Shown here: one piece after another, positions 58,397-64,000 of the stretch | Numbering within the stretch: position 1 is the first letter of the stretch | Layout: each line of letters opens with the position of its first letter | NCBI RefSeq assembly: GCF_001887355.1 | Contig: NZ_MPIN01000001.1 | Coordinates: forward strand, 1,554,304-1,618,303 | DNA: 64,000 nt | Reading direction: 5' to 3' | From: Cystobacter ferrugineus | GTDB lineage: Bacteria > Myxococcota > Myxococcia > Myxococcales > Myxococcaceae | The notes under the pieces: model-generated | Databases searched by the model: none | Told to the model about the DNA's origin: nothing | The model's input: the letters and a program-made list of their open reading frames with translations, nothing else | Program-made: the position numbers and the translations under genes

Positions 58397-60283
58397 CTAC
58401 TTGGGCATCACGCCGAAGGCCTTGAGCATCGCCACGGCGATGCCCATGAGGCTCTCGCCGGCGATGAAGCCCGAGCTGACCGGGAGCACCATGGCGTCGG
58501 CCAGCTTCGCCTTCTTGCGGCGCAGCACCTCGGCGATGGCCGCGCCGATGAAGAAGCTGATGGAGCTGGCCCCGGGGATGACGATGGACAGCCCCAGGCC
58601 GGACGCCGAGGGGATGAAGGGCTTGGCCTTCTTCGGCGCCCAGCGCTCCAGCAGCACCAGCGCCACGCCCAGGCCCAGTCCGCACAGGGCCCCGATGCGC
58701 GCGGACACCGGCAGCGCTTGCACCCCGCTCATGAGCATCTTCGACACGCCCGCCCACACCAGGGCCGAGGGCGCGGGGAACTCCTCGGTGCCGAGCACGG
58801 ACGCGTCCGGCACGAGCAGGTTGAAGGCGGGCACCAGCACCGCCGCCCCCGCCACCACCCCGAAGAGCTGCGCGACGAATTGCTGACGCGGGTTGGCGCC
58901 GAGCAGCCAGCCCGACTTCAGATCGATGAGCAGGTCCGCCGAATGCAGGCCCACGCCGCCCGTGGCGTTGGCGCTCATCACGTTGGCGGTGAGGTTGCCG
59001 GGCAACAGGCCGCCGTAGATGAGCTGCGTCACCGGCCCGAGTGCCTTGGTGGGCGTGGTGTCCGTCTCACCCGTGACGCGCGAGGCGATGACGCCCATCA
59101 CCACCGACAGCGGCAGGGCCACCACGCCCGCCCACCAGGGGATCTGGAAGAGATAGGCCATCAGCGCCACCACCACCGGGCCGAGCACCAGGAAGCCCAG
59201 GGGGAACCACGCGGGAGGGCACTCGATGTCGGCGAGTGGATCCTTCTCGGTGTCCTGCTTGCGGCCGAACAGGCCCGCGAGCGCCTTGAAGGACTTGGCC
59301 ACGCTGCGCCACTGGAAGGCGAAGGACAACAGGCCCGAGGACACGAGCACCGAGGCCCCCGTCCACAGCGTCCAGCTATTGATGGCCTTGTAGGTCACCT
59401 CGGGGATGACGCCGCGGCTGACCATCTCCGGCGCGAGGACGCCGTAGGTGAGCAGCGCCCCGAGCAGCATGGACCAGCCCGTCTTGAAGCTCACCAGCGC
59501 GCCGGCGCCCACGAGCAGCAGGCTGAAGTCGAGCGACAGCGTCCAGGCGCCCGCGGGCTTGCCGCCAATGGTGAAGGGCAGGCTGAGCTTGGCGGGCAGG
59601 TTCCACACGAGCCACGAGGCCTTGGCGTCGCGCCAGAAGGCGATGACGGCCCCGACGAGGCCCGCCAGGCCCAGCGAGCGCGCCTTGCCCCGCGAGCGCT
59701 CGTCATGCCCGTGCAGCGCCTGGAGCGTTTCGGCGGTGGCGGTGCCGGTGGGAAAGGGAAGCTGCTCGATGTTGATGAGCTGGCGCTTGATGGGGATGGC
59801 GGCGAAGACACCCAGCGCGGAGACGACGGCGAACCACGCCACCAACCACCCCGAGGGCGGCAGCGCGCCGGTGAGCATCAACAACGCGGGCACGGCCGCC
59901 ATGTTGCCGCCCCCCGTCATGTACCCCGCCGCCGACGCCACCGAGCCCATGGCGTTGTTCTCCAGCGTGGTGAAGTCCTGCCGGAGCAGCCCCACGCTGC
60001 GCAGCGCGCCAAATGTCGCGAAGGCGAGGATGCACGCGGTGATGGTGACGCCCAGGCTCCAGCCCGTCTTGAGGACGACGTAGAGGTTGGACAGGCACAT
60101 CACCGCGCCAATCACCATCCCCGCGATGACGGCTCGCACGGTGAGCTGGCGCACGCCTCCCTTGTAGACGTTCTCGAGCCAGTAGCGCTCGGGATCCACG
60201 GGAGTGGAGTCCCGCTCCGGTGGCGGTGGGGACTCGGGCTGGAGGCGAAGCTGCTGGGGCGAGGGCGAGACGGGAGAAGTCAT
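58397..60283 (-). CDS. OPT family oligopeptide transporter
   Basis: This 628-residue integral membrane protein has about 14-16 hydrophobic segments. It shows the OPT pattern: RQLTVRAVIAGMVIGAVMCL then SNLYVVLKTGW at the start, ENNAMGSVASAAGYMTGGG, NIEQLPFPTGTATAETLQAL, and LPVSSGFIAGESLMGIAVAM at the end. It should take up oligopeptides or metal chelates by proton symport, fitting a protein-digesting predator. ATG 60283 starts just before the first helix; an upstream frame to 60424 overlaps no gene but lacks family features. Confidence 0.93.
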   Translation of the reverse strand: MTSPVSPSPQQLRLQPESPPPPERDSTPVDPERYWLENVYKGGVRQLTVRAVIAGMVIGAVMCLSNLYVVLKTGWSLGVTITACILAFATFGALRSVGLLRQDFTTLENNAMGSVASAAGYMTGGGNMAAVPALLMLTGALPPSGWLVAWFAVVSALGVFAAIPIKRQLINIEQLPFPTGTATAETLQALHGHDERSRGKARSLGLAGLVGAVIAFWRDAKASWLVWNLPAKLSLPFTIGGKPAGAWTLSLDFSLLLVGAGALVSFKTGWSMLLGALLTYGVLAPEMVSRGVIPEVTYKAINSWTLWTGASVLVSSGLLSFAFQWRSVAKSFKALAGLFGRKQDTEKDPLADIECPPAWFPLGFLVLGPVVVALMAYLFQIPWWAGVVALPLSVVMGVIASRVTGETDTTPTKALGPVTQLIYGGLLPGNLTANVMSANATGGVGLHSADLLIDLKSGWLLGANPRQQFVAQLFGVVAGAAVLVPAFNLLVPDASVLGTEEFPAPSALVWAGVSKMLMSGVQALPVSARIGALCGLGLGVALVLLERWAPKKAKPFIPSASGLGLSIVIPGASSISFFIGAAIAEVLRRKKAKLADAMVLPVSSGFIAGESLMGIAVAMLKAFGVMPK

Positions 60284-60353
60284 GTGGAGGTGAAAGGATA
60301 GCGGAACACCTCCGACCCGACGAATGGGATAACGCGCCCCCGGTAGCCCCGGC

Positions 60354-60836
60354 TCAGTGAGCGCCGCCGGGCCCGTGGGCGTGGCCGTGCTCGAGTTCCT
60401 CGGTGGTGGCCGCACGCACTTCACGCACCGTCACGTCGAAGTGGAGCGTCTTGCCCGCCAGCGGGTGGTTGAGGTCCACCACCACCGAGTCGCCCTTCAC
60501 CTCGCGCACGGTGATGGGGATGACGTCGCCCTCGGCCGTCTGGGCGGAGATGCTCAGGCCCGGGTGCAGCGGCGCCTCCGGGGGGAACATGCTGCGCGGC
60601 ACTTCCTGGAGTCCGCGCGGATCATGCTCGCCATAGCCCTGGGCGGGCACCACGACGACCTTCCTCGCGTCGCCGGGCGACAGGCCCTCCAACTGCCCTT
60701 CCAGACCCGGGACGATCTGCCCGCGCCCGTGCATGTAGGCGAGCGGTTGGCCGGGCTCGCTCTCATCGACGACCTTGCCATCGCCGAGGTGCAACCGGTA
60801 CTCCAACGAGACCACGCAGTCCTTGGACACCTTCAT
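60354..60836 (-). CDS. FKBP-type peptidyl-prolyl isomerase (SlyD-like)
   Basis: This is a 160-residue protein. The FKBP half has VVSLEYRLHLGDGKVVDES and PLAYMHGRGQIVPGLEGQLE; the middle GYGEHDPRGLQEVPRSMFPP is the insert-in-flap chaperone part; then VDLNHPLAGKTLHFDVTVRE. A His-rich tail (ELEHGHAHGPGGAH) resembles the metal-binding tail of SlyD. It is a folding catalyst, cytoplasmic as there is no signal peptide. Confidence 0.92.
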   Translation of the reverse strand: MKVSKDCVVSLEYRLHLGDGKVVDESEPGQPLAYMHGRGQIVPGLEGQLEGLSPGDARKVVVVPAQGYGEHDPRGLQEVPRSMFPPEAPLHPGLSISAQTAEGDVIPITVREVKGDSVVVDLNHPLAGKTLHFDVTVREVRAATTEELEHGHAHGPGGAH

Positions 60837-60929
60837 GTGCGGCTGCTCCTTGAGCTGGTCCTGCCGAGAGGGATGAGGGGGGTATGGGACAGCGCCCGGC
60901 CCAAGGCAACCCCACATGCGTCCTGAAGC

Positions 60930-62219
60930 TCAAGAAACGGACGATTCCGACCTGGCTGGCACCGGGGGAGTCTGGTTTTCCGGCGCCGGCTCACCTCGGG
61001 CCACGTAGACGGCGGCCGCCAGGTCGCCCGTCACGTTGAGCGTGGTGCGGCACATGTCGAGGAAGCGGTCCACGCCGAGGATGAGGCCGAGGCCCTCGGG
61101 GGGAATCTTGAACATGCCGAGGATCATCGCGATGACGGGGATGGAGCCCGCCGGCACGCCCGCGGTGCCGATGCCCGCCAGCACGCAGATGAACATCACC
61201 ACGGCCTGGTTGGCCAGGCTCAGCTCCACGCCGAACACCTGCGCGAGGAAGAGCACGGTGACGCCCTCGAAGAGCGCGGTGCCGTTCTGGTTCATCGCCG
61301 AGCCGGCGGTGAGCACGAAGCGCGACACGTTGCGCGGCAGCTTGAGGTTCTCCTCGGCCACCTTGAGGGCGGTGGGCAGCGTGGCGCTGGAAGACGCGGT
61401 GGAGAAGGCGGTGACGATGGCCAGGCGGCAATCGCGGAAGAAGGCGATGGGGTTGCGTCCGCCGAGGAAGCGCACGGACAGCGAGTACACGACGAACATG
61501 TGCAGCCCGAGCGCCAGCAGCACCACGCCCACGAAGGACGCCACCTGCACCAGGATGCCGAAGCCCAGGCGCGCCGTGACGCTGAAGAGCAGCGCCCCCA
61601 CGCCGATGGGCGCCAGCCGCAGCACCCCATCGATGAGCGTCATCAGTACGTCATAGAGCCCCAGGATGGTCTCCTTGAGGTGCCGGGAGCCCGGGGTGTC
61701 CGTCACCATGAGCCCCACGCCGGAGATGAGCGAGAAGACGATGAGGGCGATCATGTCCCCATCCGCCGCGGCCTTGATGGGGTTGGTGGGCACCATGGAG
61801 AGGATGAGCCCGGGCACCGAATCCGCGCTCGGCGCGGGGGCCGCCTTCACCACGGAGCCCTTCTGCACGAGCGCGGCGATGGCCTCCTCACTCAGCCGGG
61901 TGCCGGGCTTGAGCGTGTTGACGAGGAACAGCCCGATGAGCACGGCGATGCTGGAGATGACCACGGTATAGCCCAGCGTGCGCACGCCCAGCCGGCCAAT
62001 GGATCGCAGGTCCAGCTCGCACACGCCCGTCACCAGCGCGGCGAAGAGCAGCGGCACCACCAACATCAGCAGCAGGCGCAGGAAGAGCTGGCCCACCAGC
62101 GAGGTGACGTTCGTCACCACCCAGTCCAACCACGGCGCCCCGCCCACGAGGAGATTGGCGGCGATTCCCGCCACCGTGCCAATCACGATGCCCAGGAGCA
62201 TCTTCTGGTGCTGCTTCAT
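60930..62219 (-). CDS. Dicarboxylate/amino acid:cation symporter
   Basis: This 429-residue protein has eight to ten hydrophobic stretches. The serine-rich hairpin STASSSATLPTAL and the hallmark segment GSAMNQNGTALFEGV (NMDG equivalent, here NQNG) are present, followed by GIGTAGVPAGSIPVIAMIL and GVDRFLDMCRTTLNVTGD. It imports a C4-dicarboxylate or acidic amino acid. ATG 62219 begins the first helix; upstream frame is a shadow. Confidence 0.93.
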   Translation of the reverse strand: MKQHQKMLLGIVIGTVAGIAANLLVGGAPWLDWVVTNVTSLVGQLFLRLLLMLVVPLLFAALVTGVCELDLRSIGRLGVRTLGYTVVISSIAVLIGLFLVNTLKPGTRLSEEAIAALVQKGSVVKAAPAPSADSVPGLILSMVPTNPIKAAADGDMIALIVFSLISGVGLMVTDTPGSRHLKETILGLYDVLMTLIDGVLRLAPIGVGALLFSVTARLGFGILVQVASFVGVVLLALGLHMFVVYSLSVRFLGGRNPIAFFRDCRLAIVTAFSTASSSATLPTALKVAEENLKLPRNVSRFVLTAGSAMNQNGTALFEGVTVLFLAQVFGVELSLANQAVVMFICVLAGIGTAGVPAGSIPVIAMILGMFKIPPEGLGLILGVDRFLDMCRTTLNVTGDLAAAVYVARGEPAPENQTPPVPARSESSVS

Positions 62220-62286
62220 CCGGAGTCCTCGCGTGTCGTCGCTGGGAAGAAGGGGCTCCCCAGGGGCGGGGCGCCGGGGCGGCACA

Positions 62287-63054
62287 CTAGCGGGGCGAGG
62301 GGGCCGCCGTCTCGCGCAGACGCCCGGCGACGCGCTCGGCCCACTCGGGCACCACCTCCAGGCACGCCGCCTTGCGGCCCAGCCGCAGCGCCGCCGCCGG
62401 CATCGAGCCACTGCCCGCGAAGGGATCCAACACCCAGTCCCCGGGCCGGCTCCAGGTGCGCACCAGGGGCTCCACCACGGAAAAGGGCTTGTGGTGGGGG
62501 TGGCCGCCCCAGCGCTGGGCCTCGCCGTCATCGTCGTAGCCGCCCACCACCGCCCAGACGGTGGGGGCGTCTCCGGGGGCCAGCACGGGCGCCGGCGTGC
62601 GCGAGAGCACGAGCGCCACCTCGTAGACGCGCAGGAGCTGCTCGTTGGCGTTCTTGTCCGTGGTGCGCTTGCCCCAGACGAACTCGCCGCGCAGGTGGCC
62701 ATAGCCCAGCGAGCGCGCCACCGCGAGGATGGGCTCCTTGCCCAGCAGGTTCGTCCAGATGGCCAGTGGAGCGTCCGGGGTGAGGTGCGCCACCGCGCGC
62801 GTCATCCACGCCTCGGTGAAGGCGCGGTAGTCGCGCACCGTCTCGAAGCGCACGATGGGGTCGCGGTCGATCTTCTTGTGCGCCCGTGGGTCTCTCAGGT
62901 CCCCGCCCTTGCGCCGCCGCGTGAGCAGGCAATACGGCGGATCCGTGTGCAGGAAGGCCGCCTTGGCCTCCCCCAGCACGCGCCGGTAGCCCTCGGGCTC
63001 GCGCGCATCGGCCCGCACGCAGCGGAAGGACTCGCTCTCGTCGTGAGGATTCAT
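62287..63054 (-). CDS. DNA methyltransferase (N4-cytosine/N6-adenine, beta class)
   Basis: This 255-residue protein has the catalytic motif IV DPPY near residue 40 and the SAM-binding motif I DPFAGSGSMPAAAL near residue 220, in the permuted (beta-class) order. FVWGKRTTDKNANEQLLR between them fits these enzymes. No restriction endonuclease gene is adjacent, so it is an orphan or a regulatory methylase. ATG 63054 was chosen over an in-frame 63066. Confidence 0.85.
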   Translation of the reverse strand: MNPHDESESFRCVRADAREPEGYRRVLGEAKAAFLHTDPPYCLLTRRRKGGDLRDPRAHKKIDRDPIVRFETVRDYRAFTEAWMTRAVAHLTPDAPLAIWTNLLGKEPILAVARSLGYGHLRGEFVWGKRTTDKNANEQLLRVYEVALVLSRTPAPVLAPGDAPTVWAVVGGYDDDGEAQRWGGHPHHKPFSVVEPLVRTWSRPGDWVLDPFAGSGSMPAAALRLGRKAACLEVVPEWAERVAGRLRETAAPSPR

Positions 63055-63093
63055 CCGGCCGAGCACCCTACCCCAGCCGGCCCGTCCCGGGGC

Positions 63094-64000
63094 TCACCGC
63101 TTGCGCGGACGCCGCCGGGGCGCCGTGAGCCGCGCCGCCATCTCCGCCCACCGGCCCTCCAGGCGGGCCTCGGACGCGAGCGCCTCGTCCCACGAGGGCC
63201 CGTCCGGCAACAGCCGCGCGGCATGCTCCAGCATGAGCCCCTCCAGGGCCCGCTCCTCGCACAGCCGGCGGAACTCGTGCGCGTCCAGGCCGCACGCCGC
63301 CAGCCAGGCCGCGCGCTCCGGGGGCGCCACGCCCAGCCGGGCCCACTGCTCCGACTCGGCCCGGGCCACCTCCTCGGGCGTGGGAGACAGGCCCAGGCTC
63401 CGGGCCCACCCCGCGAGCAACGCCCGCCGCAGGCCCGCGCGCGCCAGCTCCTGCGCCCCGGGCCCGGCCCGCAGCTCCTCCAGCACGTCCTCCGAGGACA
63501 CCAGCCCCGCCTCCGTCTCGCACAGGCCCTCCACGAGCCGGCGGCGGCGCACGTATGACGAAGGAGGTGGCCGGGACACGCCCTCGCGCGACGGGGGACG
63601 GGCCCCGGAGGCGACGAACGCCGCGGCGGCCTGGAGGCAGGCCCGGGCATCCTCGCGCTTGAGATCCGCGAGGCCCCCGGCCGCCCACGTCCGCCACCTG
63701 CCCTGGGTGGAGGCGGGCCACGCCTCGCCCACGGCCTGGAGGACGCGGGGCCAGGTGCGGTCCTGGTAGAAGAGCGCCGCGGCGGCATCCACCAGGGCCC
63801 GGGACTCGGCGGCGGAGAGCACCCCCGCCTCCTGGGCGAGCCGGGCCACGTGCCGCACGTTGACGAGCGGCACCGACAGCGCCCGGAAGCCATGCTCCGC
63901 GTCGGCGTGGAGCAGTGCCACCTCGGCGTCATCCATCAGCTCGCCGCGCTGATAGGCCTCGAAGATGGCGCCCACGCCCACCATTCCGTGAGGAGCGAGT
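63094..64000 (-). CDS. TfuA-like protein (5' part outside the window)
   Basis: The frame stays open to the window edge, and its first visible residues LAPHGMVGVGAIFEAYQRGE then VALLHADAEHGFRALSVPLV match the middle and end of the TfuA domain. Thus the ATG at 63984 is internal and the gene is incomplete. TfuA proteins partner with YcaO enzymes in making thioamides or azoline rings in peptides. After the TfuA part come ~190 residues of helical, Arg/Ala-rich sequence. Whether a YcaO gene lies upstream cannot be seen. Confidence 0.78.
   Translation of the reverse strand, partial: LAPHGMVGVGAIFEAYQRGELMDDAEVALLHADAEHGFRALSVPLVNVRHVARLAQEAGVLSAAESRALVDAAAALFYQDRTWPRVLQAVGEAWPASTQGRWRTWAAGGLADLKREDARACLQAAAAFVASGARPPSREGVSRPPPSSYVRRRRLVEGLCETEAGLVSSEDVLEELRAGPGAQELARAGLRRALLAGWARSLGLSPTPEEVARAESEQWARLGVAPPERAAWLAACGLDAHEFRRLCEERALEGLMLEHAARLLPDGPSWDEALASEARLEGRWAEMAARLTAPRRRPRKR

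Noticed and set aside
62287..63054. Part of a restriction-modification system
   Set aside because: No endonuclease gene adjacent; the nearest Uma2 genes are far away.

Overview
The window is GC-rich, densely packed DNA. It looks like a chromosomal segment of a myxobacterium, most likely of the Cystobacter/Archangium/Melittangium group. The clues are a Myxococcales-type sigma-70-like factor, a very large Ser/Thr kinase fused to an ATPase and a formylglycine-generating-enzyme-like domain, an ADYC-domain protein, many secreted hydrolases and lipoproteins, several Uma2 proteins and a TfuA-like gene. The genus is inferred from gene content only. I saw no rRNA, tRNA or CRISPR array.

Layout. (1) 1-5.2 kb: a STM4011-STM4015-type island with a hydrolase and two radical SAM proteins on +, converging on an ATP-grasp protein and a WGR/leucine-rich-repeat protein on -. 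(2) 5.2-15.6 kb: an eight-gene minus-strand operon with nearly every start/stop overlapping. It encodes a radical SAM activase, an FtsH-like AAA+ metalloprotease, a MoxR AAA+ ATPase, a vWA-like protein and four accessory proteins. This is the layout of the FtsH/MoxR/vWA ternary NTP-dependent conflict systems, and the STM4015/STM4014 pair follows only 24 bp downstream. (3) 15.6-24.5 kb: Uma2 and a Uma2 remnant, a GNAT acetyltransferase, a small membrane protein with a coupled 37-codon ORF, and a kinase-ATPase-FGE gene divergent from a sigma factor. (4) 24.5-32.3 kb: an ADYC protein, a TPR-CHAT protease, a duplicated-domain lipoprotein, and an operon of NBR1-Ig/beta-helix and sialate-O-acetylesterase-like proteins. 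(5) 32.3-37.2 kb: gene debris (IS1182-like, IS91-like, VgrG and acyl-CoA dehydrogenase remnants) around an intact type VI secretion cargo module: PAAR, FHA-DUF4123 adaptor, a small helper, an HNH-like effector and a DUF1851-type immunity protein. (6) 37.2-54.6 kb: lnt, a huge SpvB/FG-GAP/RHS protein, an M4 metalloprotease with lectin repeats, a second Uma2, a DUF418 protein, an M28 aminopeptidase, an HtrA protease and a hydrolase. (7) 54.6-64 kb: a cupin, a Cys-rich secreted protein, a PhoX-type protein, an OPT transporter, an FKBP, a dicarboxylate symporter, a DNA methyltransferase and a TfuA-like gene cut by the window end.

Links between regions. A 25-nt element, GCATCATTTTCC-N8-GGCTC, occurs four times exactly and once in degenerate form. 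Four of the five copies sit 53-113 nt upstream of, and point toward, genes for exported proteins (ADYC, duplicated lipoprotein, beta-helix operon, M4 protease). It looks like a shared promoter or operator of an exoprotein regulon. A dispersed repeat also occurs three times, each time beside truncated genes, which suggests it marks rearrangement breakpoints. All family names and coordinates come from reading the sequence; no database search was run.
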